Part shown: positions 53,923 through 62,846 of the stretch, piece by piece
How the letters are laid out: each line of letters begins with the position of its first letter
Position numbering within the stretch: position 1 is the stretch's first letter
NCBI RefSeq assembly: GCF_010994755.1
Contig: NZ_WHSB02000002.1
Span: 372,001-436,000, forward strand
Origin: Shinella lacus
GTDB lineage: Bacteria; Pseudomonadota; Alphaproteobacteria; Rhizobiales; Rhizobiaceae
DNA: 64,000 nucleotides
Direction: 5' to 3'
Made by a program: the position numbers and the translations under genes
The notes under the pieces: model-generated
Seen by the model: the letters and a program-made list of their open reading frames with translations, nothing else
Database searches by the model: none
What the model was told of the DNA's origin: nothing

Positions 53923-54774
53923 TCACTCTTTTGACGTTGCGTCACCCAAGCTGCGCTCGATCTGCTTGGCCGCCTGCCACAGTTCTTCCATGCGCTCCAG
54001 CGTCGCCGCTTCGAGGCTTTCGCCGTTTGCGGCGAGGCTGTCCTCGATATGGGAGAAGCGGTTGCGAAATTTTGTGTTCGTGCCGCGCAGCGCCATTTCC
54101 GGATCGGCGCCGACATGGCGGCCGATATTGACCAAAGCAAAGATCAGGTCGCCAAGCTCGTCGGCGACGGCCGCCTGGTCGTCATTGCGCAGCGCCTCGC
54201 GCAATTCGCCGATTTCTTCCTCGATCTTGTCGAGAATGGGGGCGGGTTCCGACCAGTCGAAGCCGACCTTGGCGGCGCGTTCCTGAAGTTTCAGCGCCTC
54301 GACCAGCGCCGGGAAAGAGCGTTGCACGGAGCCGAGATGGCCGCGCAACGGATCCTCCGGCAGCCCGCGCTTGGCGCGCCGCTCCTTGCGCTCGCGCTTT
54401 TCCGCCTGCTTGATGTCGTCCCATTGCAGCTTCACCGCTTCGGGCGTGTCCGCATCCGAGCGGGCGAAGACATGCGGATGGCGGCGAATCATTTTGCGCG
54501 TGACGGCCTCAACGACGCTGCCGAAATCGAAATCGCCGCGCTCTTCCGCCATCCGGGCGTGGAAAACCACCTGCAACAACAGGTCGCCCAACTCCTCGCA
54601 GAGGTCGTCCATGTCGTTTCGCTCGATCGCATCGGCGACCTCGTAGGCCTCCTCGATCGTATAGGGTTTGATCGTCTCGAAGGTCTGGACGACATCCCAG
54701 GGGCAGCCGGTCTCCGGCTGGCGCAGCGCCGCCATGATCTCGATCAGGCGTTCTATCTCGCGGCTCGGTTCCAT
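53923..54774 (-). CDS. mazG: Nucleoside triphosphate pyrophosphohydrolase MazG
   Basis: 283 residues with two MazG domains. Domain one has CPWDVVQTFETI, then EEAYEVADAIE (ExxE) and DLLLQVVFHARMAEE; domain two has EEIGELREALR and DELGDLIFALVNIGRHV. It removes non-canonical NTPs. The start is ATG 54774 (MEPSREIERL); a GTG at 54783 abuts the preceding stop, so the gene is likely coupled to the deaminase gene. It converges on hflX with a 7-base gap. Confidence 0.93.
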   Translation of the reverse strand: MEPSREIERLIEIMAALRQPETGCPWDVVQTFETIKPYTIEEAYEVADAIERNDMDDLCEELGDLLLQVVFHARMAEERGDFDFGSVVEAVTRKMIRRHPHVFARSDADTPEAVKLQWDDIKQAEKRERKERRAKRGLPEDPLRGHLGSVQRSFPALVEALKLQERAAKVGFDWSEPAPILDKIEEEIGELREALRNDDQAAVADELGDLIFALVNIGRHVGADPEMALRGTNTKFRNRFSHIEDSLAANGESLEAATLERMEELWQAAKQIERSLGDATSKE

Positions 54775-54783
54775 GGCTGTCAC

Positions 54784-55371
54784 TCAGTTCAGCGGGATGC
54801 TGTTGCCGGCCTTACCGGACTGGTAGCTTTCCGACAATCCGTCATAGGCCGCGCGGATTTCGGCGTCCTGTCTTTGAAGATCCGCCTTGGCGGCTTCATC
54901 CGAGGTCGCGATGAAATCGGCGATGGCGGCGGAGCGCCAGAAGGCGTTGGTCTTGGCGTAGCCGCCCGGATCGAGCCGGAAGACCTCCTTCAGGATGCGC
55001 AGGTCGTGCGGGATGGCAAAGGCGTCGCGCGAATCTTCGTGGCTGAAAAAGTAATAGAAATTGTCGAAGCCGGCCCAGGTGATCGCCGAAAGGCACATGG
55101 AGCAGGGCTCGTGCGTGGAGAGGAAGACCAGGTCCTTCGTGTCCGGCTTTTCCGCGCGTTCGTAAAACCGTTTCAGCGTGTGAACTTCGCCGTGCCAGAG
55201 CGGGTTTTCCGTCTCGTTGTTGGTTTCGGCCAGCACCAGCGAGAGGTCGGATTTGTTCAGGATCGCTGCGCCAAACACCTTGTTGCCGGCGGCCACGCCG
55301 TCGCGCGTCAGCGGCAGGATGTCGAATTCGATGACGTCGAGAAGGCGCTTTGCGAGGGCAGCCTGATCCAT
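54784..55371 (-). CDS. Cytidine/deoxycytidylate-type nucleoside deaminase
   Basis: 195 residues with the zinc site of the deaminase fold: WHGEVHTLKRF (His and catalytic Glu in HGE) and HEPCSMCLSAI (PCxxC). Unlike guanine deaminase it has a long C-terminal helix. It is in line with mazG, so house-cleaning of nucleotides is likely. The exact base is not known. Start ATG 55371; the promoter should lie in the 197 bases shared with the divergent cysG gene. Confidence 0.85.
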   Translation of the reverse strand: MDQAALAKRLLDVIEFDILPLTRDGVAAGNKVFGAAILNKSDLSLVLAETNNETENPLWHGEVHTLKRFYERAEKPDTKDLVFLSTHEPCSMCLSAITWAGFDNFYYFFSHEDSRDAFAIPHDLRILKEVFRLDPGGYAKTNAFWRSAAIADFIATSDEAAKADLQRQDAEIRAAYDGLSESYQSGKAGNSIPLN

Positions 55372-55568
55372 GATGGGAATCCCGGTTGGTCTTATGGCGC
55401 ATCCTTAGCGGTCCGCGCGTCGGGCAGGCAAGGGCGGCCGGTGACTTATGCTCAAAATGCGGGAGGTGCGAGCAAAACAATACGCGCCTCCATAAGGTTC
55501 AGGATTTATGTTTCTTTCGTTTATGGTCATTTTTCGCGATAGTGCGCACACTCCCAACGGACGTGACC

Positions 55569-57008
55569 ATGACTGAGCCGCAGCAGAAGCTTTCGACATT
55601 CCCGGCGTTCTTCCGCACGAGCGGCAGGACGGTCGTTGTCGTGGGCGAAGGAGACGAGGCTTTTGCCAAGGCCCGCCTGCTGTTCAACACGGATGCCCGG
55701 ATCGTCGTTCTGGCGGAAGCACCGGAAGCCGATTTCGCCCGCTTCATCGCCGACAAGGGCCTCGTGCTCGTCCGCGAACCCTTTTCCAGCGAGGCGATTG
55801 CCGGCGCGACGCTCGTCTTTGCGGCAACGGGCGATGCGGCCGCCGACCGCGCCATCTCCGCCGCCGCCCGCACCCTCGGCATTCCGGTCAATGCCGTCGA
55901 CCAGCCGGATTACTGCGATTTCTTCACGCCTGCGCTTGTCAACCGCGCGCCCGTCGCCGTCGCCATCGGCACGGAAGGCGCCGGCCCCGTGCTGGCGCAG
56001 ATGATCCGCGCGCAGGTCGACCAGATCCTGTCGCCGTCGCTCGGCCGGCTGGCGAGTCTTGCCAGCGGCTACCGCGAGGCGGTCGATCGCGTGCTGCCGC
56101 GCGGCGTGACCCGCCGCGTCTTCTGGCGCCGCTTCTTCCAGGGCGCCGTCGCCGATGCCGTCAACAATGGCGATATCGATCTCGCCCGCCACGCCGCCAA
56201 CACGCTGCTGAATTCGCAGGGCAAGGCCGCAGGCCATGTCTGGCTCGTCGGCGCCGGTCCGGGTGCGGAAGACCTGCTGACGTTGCGCGCCCAGCGCGTG
56301 ATGATGGAAGCCGACGTCATCGTTTTCGATGCGCTGGTGCCGCAGGCGATCGTCGACATGGGCCGCCGCGATGCCGAGCGTTTTTCCGTCGGCAAGCGTA
56401 AAGGCTGTCACTCCAAGTCGCAGGAAGAGATCAACGACCTGCTCGTCGAGCTCGGCAAGGCCGGCAAGCGCGTCGTGCGGTTGAAATCCGGCGACCCGCT
56501 GGTCTATGGCCGCGCGGGCGAGGAAATGGCGGCCCTGCGCCAGGCGGGCGTGACGTATGAGATCGTGCCCGGCATCACCTCTGCCTTTGCTGCCGCCGCC
56601 GATTTCGAACTGCCGCTGACCTTGCGCGGCGTCGCCTCGTCCCTCGTCTTCACGACGGGGCACGACCTGACGGGCGCCGTGTTGCCGGACTGGGCGCGGC
56701 TCGCAATTTCCGGCGCCACCGTCGCCGTCTATATGGGCCGCACTGTTGCAGCTTCCGTTGCCGCGCGCCTGATGGATGCCGGCCTGCCGGCGGAAACCAC
56801 GGTCGCCGTGGTGGAAAATGCCAGCCGTCGCGACAAGCGGCTGCTGCACGGCACGCTCAAGGACCTGCCGGGGCTCGAACATCGCGACGAGCTTTCCGGT
56901 CCGGTCATGGTGATCATCGGCGACGCCGTCGCCGGCGCCAATTTCGAACATTCCGCACCGCTCGCCATCCGCGAGCCGGCGCGCAGCACAGCAGTATTGG
57001 GAGCATGA
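55569..57008 (+). CDS. cysG: Siroheme synthase CysG (fused)
   Basis: 479 residues. The N-terminal precorrin-2 dehydrogenase/ferrochelatase part has VVVVGEGDEAFAKARLL (GxGxxA) and the NAVDQPDYCDF segment; the C-terminal uroporphyrinogen-III methyltransferase part has VGAGPGAEDLLTLRA and RLKSGDPLVYGRAGEE. It makes siroheme for the downstream reductase. ATG 55569 begins MTEPQQKLS. An AT-rich stretch at 55500-55550 likely holds the promoter; sulfur control is expected but no site is proven. Confidence 0.95.
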   Translation: MTEPQQKLSTFPAFFRTSGRTVVVVGEGDEAFAKARLLFNTDARIVVLAEAPEADFARFIADKGLVLVREPFSSEAIAGATLVFAATGDAAADRAISAAARTLGIPVNAVDQPDYCDFFTPALVNRAPVAVAIGTEGAGPVLAQMIRAQVDQILSPSLGRLASLASGYREAVDRVLPRGVTRRVFWRRFFQGAVADAVNNGDIDLARHAANTLLNSQGKAAGHVWLVGAGPGAEDLLTLRAQRVMMEADVIVFDALVPQAIVDMGRRDAERFSVGKRKGCHSKSQEEINDLLVELGKAGKRVVRLKSGDPLVYGRAGEEMAALRQAGVTYEIVPGITSAFAAAADFELPLTLRGVASSLVFTTGHDLTGAVLPDWARLAISGATVAVYMGRTVAASVAARLMDAGLPAETTVAVVENASRRDKRLLHGTLKDLPGLEHRDELSGPVMVIIGDAVAGANFEHSAPLAIREPARSTAVLGA

Positions 57009-57009
57009 C

Positions 57010-57327
57010 ATGGCCGACAAGGTTCTGACAGCCAACCGCCTTTCCGACGGCATTTCCGTCTGGCTGGATGCCGCCGGCACCTGGAACGAGCAGCTCCAGG
57101 CCGCCTTCGTGGCGCGCCACAAGGAGGCGGTCGACGCGCTGGAAGCCACCGGCAAGCAGGCGCTGGCCGACAACAAAGTGGTTGACGTCAACGTCGTCGA
57201 CGTCGAAGAAGTCGATGGTGTGCTGCGGCCGCTGCGCATGCGCGAACGCATCCGCGCCGAAGGCCCGACCATTGTCTATGCCGCCGGTTATTCCGGCTTG
57301 ACCGCGACGGCCGCACCGGCGGCTTGA
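57010..57327 (+). CDS. DUF2849 domain-containing protein
   Basis: 105 residues with the DUF2849 pattern: KVLTANRLSDGISVWLDAAGTW near the start, then ALEATGKQALADNKVVDVNVVDV. The function is unknown, but its place between cysG and the reductase gene is conserved in alphaproteobacteria, which implies a part in siroheme-dependent reduction. It begins one base after the cysG stop and is followed by cysI after 10 bases. Confidence 0.87.
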   Translation: MADKVLTANRLSDGISVWLDAAGTWNEQLQAAFVARHKEAVDALEATGKQALADNKVVDVNVVDVEEVDGVLRPLRMRERIRAEGPTIVYAAGYSGLTATAAPAA

Positions 57328-57337
57328 GGATCTCTGC

Positions 57338-59011
57338 ATGTATCGCTACGACGAATTCGACCACGCCTTTGTTTCCGACCGCGTTGAGCAGTTCCGCGAC
57401 CAGGTCGGCCGCCGCCTGTCCGGCGAGCTTGCCGAGGACGCGTTCAAGCCGCTTCGCCTGATGAACGGCGTCTATCTCCAGCTTCACGCCTACATGCTGC
57501 GCGTCGCCATTCCCTATGGCACGCTGAACGGCCGCCAGATGCGCATGCTGGCGCATATCGCGCGCAAATACGATCGCGGTTACGGCCATTTCACCACGCG
57601 CCAGAACATCCAGTACAACTGGCCGAAGCTCAACGAGCTGCCGGATGCGCTGGCCGATCTCGCGACGGTCGAGATGCATGCGCTCCAGACCTCGGGCAAC
57701 TGCATTCGCAATGTCACGGCCGACCATTTTGCCGGTGCCGCCGCCGACGAGGTCGCCGACCCGCGGCCCTATGCGGAAATCCTGCGCCAGTGGTCCTCCG
57801 TGCATCCGGAATTCTCCTTCCTGCCGCGCAAGTTCAAGATCGCCGTTACCGGCGCCGAGCGCGACCGCGCGGCCATCCAGGTGCACGATATCGGCCTGCA
57901 TCTGAAGAAGGACGACGACGGCCGCATCGGCTTTGCCGTCTATGTCGGCGGCGGGCAGGGGCGCACGCCGATGATCGCCAAGAAAATCCGCGACTTCCTG
58001 CCGGAAGAGGATCTTCTGTCCTATACGACCGCGATCATGCGCGTGTACAACCTGCACGGCCGGCGCGACAACAAGTACAAGGCGCGCATCAAGATTCTCG
58101 TGCACGAAACGGGTGCCGAGGAACTGGCGCGGCAGGTGGAGGTCGAGTTCGCCGAACTCAAGAACACCGAGCTGAAGCTGCCGGAAAAGGACATTGCCGC
58201 CATCACCGCCTATTTCGCGCCGCCGGAACTGGCGCCGCGCGCGGAAGGCTGGGCAAGCCTGGCGCAGTGGAAGAAGGCGGATGCGGAATTCGCTCGCTGG
58301 GTGCAGCAGAACGTGCAGCCGCACAAGCACCCCGACTACGGCATGGTGACGATCTCCCTGAAGCCGATCGGCGGCATTCCGGGCGATGCGACGGATGTGC
58401 AGATGGAGGCGGTCGCCGACATCGCGGAGGAATATGCCTTCGACGAGATCCGCGTGAGCCACGAGCAGAACCTGATCCTGCCGCATGTGGCGCTGGCCGA
58501 TCTGGAGCCGATCTACCGCGGCCTCGTCGCGGCCGGCCTTGCGACGGCGAACGCTGGTCTCATCACGGATATCATTGCCTGTCCCGGGCTGGACTATTGC
58601 GCGCTGGCCAATGCCCGCTCGATCCCCGTCGCGCAGGAACTGTCGCTGCGCTTCGGCGCGCCCGAGCGCCAGGCCGAGATCGGCGAGCTGAAGATCAAAA
58701 TCTCCGGCTGCATCAATGCCTGCGGCCACCACCATGTCGGCCATATCGGCCTGCTCGGCGTGGAGAAGAAGGGCGAGGAGCTCTACCAGATCACGCTCGG
58801 CGGCTCCGGTGACGAGAACACGTCGATCGGCGAGATCATCGGCCGCGGTTTCGAGCCGGAGAAGGTGACGGATGCCGTGGAGGTGATCGTCGACACCTAT
58901 CTTCGCTTGCGCCTCGATCCATCCGAAATCTTCCTCGATGCCTATCGCCGCATCGGACCGCAGCCCTTCAAGGATGCGCTCTACGGTGATAAGACGGCCG
59001 CGGCAGCCTGA
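57338..59011 (+). CDS. cysI: Sulfite/nitrite reductase, siroheme- and iron-sulfur-dependent
   Basis: 557 residues. Two NIR/SIR half-domains; the siroheme-4Fe4S ligands are Cys415, Cys421, Cys458 and Cys462 in CPGLDYC and CINAC (CX5C...CX3C). An earlier TSGNCIRNVT marks the first sirohaem-contact region. With CysG, DUF2849 and DUF934 it forms an assimilatory sulfite operon. There is no CysJ flavoprotein gene here; electrons may come from ferredoxin. The choice of sulfite over nitrite follows from context. Confidence 0.93.
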   Translation: MYRYDEFDHAFVSDRVEQFRDQVGRRLSGELAEDAFKPLRLMNGVYLQLHAYMLRVAIPYGTLNGRQMRMLAHIARKYDRGYGHFTTRQNIQYNWPKLNELPDALADLATVEMHALQTSGNCIRNVTADHFAGAAADEVADPRPYAEILRQWSSVHPEFSFLPRKFKIAVTGAERDRAAIQVHDIGLHLKKDDDGRIGFAVYVGGGQGRTPMIAKKIRDFLPEEDLLSYTTAIMRVYNLHGRRDNKYKARIKILVHETGAEELARQVEVEFAELKNTELKLPEKDIAAITAYFAPPELAPRAEGWASLAQWKKADAEFARWVQQNVQPHKHPDYGMVTISLKPIGGIPGDATDVQMEAVADIAEEYAFDEIRVSHEQNLILPHVALADLEPIYRGLVAAGLATANAGLITDIIACPGLDYCALANARSIPVAQELSLRFGAPERQAEIGELKIKISGCINACGHHHVGHIGLLGVEKKGEELYQITLGGSGDENTSIGEIIGRGFEPEKVTDAVEVIVDTYLRLRLDPSEIFLDAYRRIGPQPFKDALYGDKTAAAA

Positions 59012-59022
59012 GGAGTTTGGCG

Positions 59023-59514
59023 ATGACGAAAATCTGGAACGAAGCCGGCTTCGTGACCGACGATCCCTGGATCCTCGAAACCGAAGAGGTCAAGGCCGGC
59101 TCGAACGAGAAGGCGGTGCTCGGTCTCGACGATTTTCTGGCGAAGACGGACGAAACGGGCCTCGGCGTGCTGATCAACCCTGCGGACGATGTGCGCAAGC
59201 TGGAAGGCCATCTCGACCGGCTGGCGCTGGTCGCCGTCGCTTTTCCGGCCTTCAACGACGGCCGCGCCTTCAGCCATGCGTCGCTGCTGCGTTCGCGGCT
59301 CGGGTTTACGGGCGAGGTGAGGGCGGTCGGCGACGTGTTGATCGACCAGATTCCTTTGATGCTGCGCTGTGGCATCGACAGCTTTGCCGTGACCAACGCC
59401 ACGGCGCTGAAGCGGCTTGCGGAAAACCGGCTGCCGGGCATCGAGAACCACTACCAGCCGACGGCGCGGGCATCGGAAGATGCCGGTTCCTACAGCTGGC
59501 GCCGGCGAGCCTGA
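59023..59514 (+). CDS. DUF934 domain-containing protein
   Basis: 163 residues of the DUF934 family: IWNEAGFVTDDPW at the start, then GVLINPADDVRKLEGHL, and DSFAVTNATALKRLAENRL. These proteins accompany cysI in many proteobacteria and are thought to act in sulfite reduction, possibly as partners in electron transfer or assembly; no enzymatic motif is visible. ATG 59023 has AGGAG seven bases before it. Confidence 0.87.
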   Translation: MTKIWNEAGFVTDDPWILETEEVKAGSNEKAVLGLDDFLAKTDETGLGVLINPADDVRKLEGHLDRLALVAVAFPAFNDGRAFSHASLLRSRLGFTGEVRAVGDVLIDQIPLMLRCGIDSFAVTNATALKRLAENRLPGIENHYQPTARASEDAGSYSWRRRA

Positions 59515-59707
59515 TTTCGAGCTCGACCGGCGAAACGCCGCAATCGTATTTTAGGCTCGGGCCGGAATAAAAACGACCGCCAAGCGTTGTTAGAAAAGAG
59601 ATGCGCGGCCAATCGGCGCATTGGAACGGAATACCTTCCTTTGCCGCTCAACATGTAATATCTGCCTATCGTCAAGAATTTCCGACGCAGCCAGGATCGA
59701 TCCCGAA
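59515..59707. other. Intergenic region before the ferredoxin reductase gene
   Basis: 193 bases without a gene. A short AT-rich patch occurs near 59655-59665 (TGTAATATCT). No clear hairpin-plus-T-run ends the sulfite operon, so read-through into the reductase gene is possible. Confidence 0.4.
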
Positions 59708-60520
59708 ATGAACGCACCTGCCAAGACCGAAGATTTCGTGCCCGCCATTCCCGCCGGCGTATTCGCCGAGACGGTGACGAGCGTGCAGCATTATACGGAT
59801 CGCCTGTTCCGCTTCCGCATGACGCGCCCCGAGAGCTTTCGTTTCCGCTCCGGCGAGTTCGCCATGATCGGCCTGATGGTCGGCGAAAAGCCGGTCTACC
59901 GCGCCTATTCGATCGCAAGCCCGTCCTGGGACGAAGAACTGGAATTCTTCTCGATCAAGGTGCCGGACGGCCCGCTGACCTCGCATCTCCAGCAGATCCA
60001 GCCGGGCGATACCGTGCTGATGCGCAAGAAGCCGACCGGCACGCTGGTGCTCGATGCGCTCACACCCGGCAAGCGGCTCTACATGTTCTCGACCGGCACC
60101 GGCATTGCGCCTTTCGCAAGCCTGATGCGCGATCCGGAAACCTACGAAAAGTTCGACGAAGTCATCCTGACGCATACCTGCCGCGAAGTCTCCGAGCTGA
60201 AATACGGCTTCGACCTCGTCGAGGAAATCCGCAACCACGAATTCCTGGCCGAAGTCGTCGGCAACAAGCTGCGCCACTATGCGACGGTGACCCGCGAGGA
60301 CTATCCGTTCCAGGGCCGCATCACCGACCTCATTAGCAACGGCAAGATGTTCGCCGATCTCGGCGTGCCGCATTTCGACCCGGCGGTCGATCGCGGCATG
60401 ATCTGCGGCTCTTCGGCGATGCTGAAGGAAACCAAGGGGCTGCTGGAACAGGCTGGCCTCATCGAGGGCTCCAACAACAAGCCCGGCGAATTCGTCATCG
60501 AGCGCGCCTTCGTCGACTGA
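59708..60520 (+). CDS. fpr: Ferredoxin-NADP reductase
   Basis: 270 residues. FAD-binding RAYSIASPSWDEELEFF and PLTSHLQ, then the NADP domain with FSTGTGIAPFASLMRDPE, LTHTCREVSEL and ICGSSAMLKETKGLL; the C-terminus ends FVIERAFVD, as in the bacterial subclass II reductases. It exchanges electrons between NADPH and ferredoxin or flavodoxin, so it can feed the sulfite reductase. ATG 59708. The upstream open frame lacks family resemblance. Confidence 0.95.
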   Translation: MNAPAKTEDFVPAIPAGVFAETVTSVQHYTDRLFRFRMTRPESFRFRSGEFAMIGLMVGEKPVYRAYSIASPSWDEELEFFSIKVPDGPLTSHLQQIQPGDTVLMRKKPTGTLVLDALTPGKRLYMFSTGTGIAPFASLMRDPETYEKFDEVILTHTCREVSELKYGFDLVEEIRNHEFLAEVVGNKLRHYATVTREDYPFQGRITDLISNGKMFADLGVPHFDPAVDRGMICGSSAMLKETKGLLEQAGLIEGSNNKPGEFVIERAFVD

Positions 60521-60541
60521 GCGAAGGGCACATGGGATAAC

Positions 60542-60567
60542 AAGGGCGGCTTCGGGCCGCCCTTTTT
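60542..60567 (+). terminator. Rho-independent terminator after fpr
   Basis: AAGGGCGGC (60542-60550) pairs with GCCGCCCTT (60556-60564), followed by TTT. Confidence 0.85.
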
Positions 60568-60571
60568 CGTT

Positions 60572-61192
60572 TCAGGCTGACAGCGAATCGAGCAGGTCGG
60601 CCATCGCGGTCGCCGCCGCCGGGCCGTCGCCGTTACGGATCGCGCGGATGACCTTCACATGCAGATCCACCGCACGGTCCATCTGCCTATTGTCGGCGCG
60701 CGCGAACCAGAGCCGGCGCGCATGGGTCTGCAAGGGGGCGAGCGCGGCGGTAACGAAGCGGTTGGGGCAGGCCTGCTCCATGATCTCGTCGAAGGTCTTG
60801 TCGGCCGCAAGAAACCCCTCCATGTCGGAATGGATCGAGCAGGCCGTCATCGTCTGCGCGCAGGCGACGAGCTGTTCCCGGTGCTCGTCGCTCGCGTGCC
60901 GGGCGACGAGATCGGCGGCGAGCGGTTCGAGCTGCCGGCGCGTCGCCATGACGTGTGCGTGATCCTCCGGGCGGATTGCCGTGATCTGCAAGCCGGCGCG
61001 CGGGCGCACGGCGATCAAACCCTGCCATTCCAGCTTCTGGATCGCCTCGCGCACCGGCGTGCGGCCATGGCCGGCGAGCTCGATGAGCTGGCGTTCGGTG
61101 ACCAGCGAACCCGGCTTCAGCTTCAGCGTAACGATCAGCCCTTCGAGGGCGAGATAGGCGAGGTGGGCTTGCGACGCCGCGGTTTCCGTCAT
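60572..61192 (-). CDS. GntR family transcriptional regulator (FadR/FCD)
   Basis: 206 residues. The winged helix spans about 10-75 (LVTERQLIELAGHGRTPVREAIQKLEWQGLIAVRPR), and the C-terminal FCD domain binds a ligand. Two identical palindromes lie just before it, so it is probably self-controlled. There is no enzyme gene divergent from it here, and its target is unknown. ATG 61192. Confidence 0.9.
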   Translation of the reverse strand: MTETAASQAHLAYLALEGLIVTLKLKPGSLVTERQLIELAGHGRTPVREAIQKLEWQGLIAVRPRAGLQITAIRPEDHAHVMATRRQLEPLAADLVARHASDEHREQLVACAQTMTACSIHSDMEGFLAADKTFDEIMEQACPNRFVTAALAPLQTHARRLWFARADNRQMDRAVDLHVKVIRAIRNGDGPAAATAMADLLDSLSA

Positions 61193-61206
61193 TCCCGAAT
61201 CCCAAT

Positions 61207-61262
61207 TGATATATCACATGGTGGCATGTCGCAAAACGGATGTCCAATGCGCTGATATATCA
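61207..61262. promoter_or_regulatory. Two TGATATATCA operators before the GntR gene
   Basis: TGATATATCA is found at 61207-61216 and 61253-61262, both perfect palindromes, 46 bases apart (centre to centre). The first is 14 bases upstream of the GntR ATG. FadR-type regulators bind short palindromes of this size. Confidence 0.7.
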
Positions 61263-61289
61263 GAGACGGCTTTTGGTAATAGCAGGTAA

Positions 61290-61321
61290 CAAAAAAGGCC
61301 GGAACCTCAGGGGTTCCGGCC
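61290..61321 (-). terminator. Rho-independent terminator of the RTX metalloprotease gene
   Basis: On the minus strand GGCCGGAACC (61312-61321) pairs with GGTTCCGGCC (61297-61306) and is followed by TTTTTTG. Confidence 0.85.
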
Positions 61322-61348
61322 GTGCTGTGCTCGGATTGTTGCTGGAAA

Positions 61349-62704
61349 TCAGAGCAGGAAGTCGCGCGCGTCGAGATCTTTCAGCTTGAAGTCGTCGAGG
61401 ATGAGGATGTCCGTGCTGGCAAGCTTTATGTGCACGTCGTCGCCGACTTGCGATGCCTTGTTGAGCACCGCGTTGACGCTGGCGAAATTGTAGCTGCGCA
61501 GGTCGATGTCGTCGATGTTGTTCTTGAAGTCCGTGATCGTGTCGCGGCCGTAGCCCTTCTTGAACACGAAATCATCGGCGCCGGCACCGCCGGTAAGCTG
61601 GTCGGCGCCCCTGCCGCCGTCGAGCTTGTCGTTGCCGACCATGCCGAAGAGCTTGTCGCTGCCGGCATTGCCCTGAAGCGAATTGGCCGCCTGGTTGCCG
61701 CGCAGCACGTCATTGCCGCTGCCGCCCTTGGCGTTCTCGATCAGCGAGCGCGTGTCGCCCTTGAAGAGCAGGGCGTTGAAGATGTTGCCGCGCGAATAGG
61801 TGTCGCTTTCGAAGTTGAGGAGCGCCAGCTGGACGTCGCTGAACTTCGAGTGCGAGCCGGGGCGCAGGTCTACGCTGACGCCGTTCTTGTAGGAGGACAG
61901 ATCGTAGGTGTCCCGGCCGCCGCCGTCCCAGATCGTCGCGAAGATGCGGTTGGCGCCGGCATCGATGGCGACCTTGCCGTTGACGAGCGTATCGCCGCTG
62001 CCCGGGTTCCACTTGTAGACGGTGTTCGTCGCATTGGTGGTGAAGTCGGCGCCGTACATGCGCTGCAAGGCGGCGATGTCGGACATCATGTAGGACTGTG
62101 CGTAGTCGAACTCGCCGTTGCGGTAGCCGTCTGCCGGGCCGCCGACATTGGAGCGGTAGGTCATGATGGAATATTCCATCGAGTCCCGGTTGGCGGGCAA
62201 AGCGGGGAAGCTGCCTTCGAATTCGTGGCCGTGCTTGAGGCCGAGCGCATGGCCGATCTCGTGCAGCATCGTCGCCCAGGCATAGTTGCCGGCGACCGGC
62301 GAACGGTAGTCGAACTGCCGGCCGAACCACAGATCGCCGCTCTGGCTGCTGTTTCCGGGATAGTAGGCCCAGGCCGTGGACGGCATGTCCGATTCGGCAA
62401 AGCGCAGGTTGGCCGTCGTGGTGCTGCCCTGCGAGACCGCCAAGTTGGTGAATCCCTCGACGGAAAAGCCGTTGTTGGCGGCATTGCCGAAGGCCGTGTC
62501 CAGCGCGAAGCGGGCGGCCGACTGCTGCAGGGAGGAGATCGTGCCGAAGCCGCTGTCGGGTTCGCCCGTGTAATCGTAAGCGCTCGACGACGTCGGGAAA
62601 GAATAGGTCAGGGAACCTGACCAGGCGGAGCCGGACAACACGCCGTCAATGGTCGTTATGCCAGTCTTGTTGATGGTCTTGATGACCTTACCAGTGCCTG
62701 TCAT
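61349..62704 (-). CDS. RTX M10 (serralysin-like) metalloprotease
   Basis: 451 residues. The zinc site is HEIGHALGLKH (His148, Glu149, His152, Gly155, His158) and the Met-turn is YSIMTYRS. The C-terminal half has RTX calcium repeats ([38 protein letters not shown]) and ends DARDFLL, typical of an uncleaved C-terminal signal for type I secretion. There is no N-terminal signal peptide. It is likely an exported zinc protease; its ABC exporter is not in the window. Start ATG 62704 with GGAGAA upstream. Confidence 0.92.
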   Translation of the reverse strand: MTGTGKVIKTINKTGITTIDGVLSGSAWSGSLTYSFPTSSSAYDYTGEPDSGFGTISSLQQSAARFALDTAFGNAANNGFSVEGFTNLAVSQGSTTTANLRFAESDMPSTAWAYYPGNSSQSGDLWFGRQFDYRSPVAGNYAWATMLHEIGHALGLKHGHEFEGSFPALPANRDSMEYSIMTYRSNVGGPADGYRNGEFDYAQSYMMSDIAALQRMYGADFTTNATNTVYKWNPGSGDTLVNGKVAIDAGANRIFATIWDGGGRDTYDLSSYKNGVSVDLRPGSHSKFSDVQLALLNFESDTYSRGNIFNALLFKGDTRSLIENAKGGSGNDVLRGNQAANSLQGNAGSDKLFGMVGNDKLDGGRGADQLTGGAGADDFVFKKGYGRDTITDFKNNIDDIDLRSYNFASVNAVLNKASQVGDDVHIKLASTDILILDDFKLKDLDARDFLL

Positions 62705-62846
62705 GTCAAAATTCTCCTACTATGCTGGACGTTTTGTTTGCGTGCCTTGGATAGACCGCAATTCACTCCGATTCTGACGATGCTTGAACATCCACTCCGC
62801 CCATGATGGGATGGACACCTCGTAGCACAGAACGGATGATCGCCGA

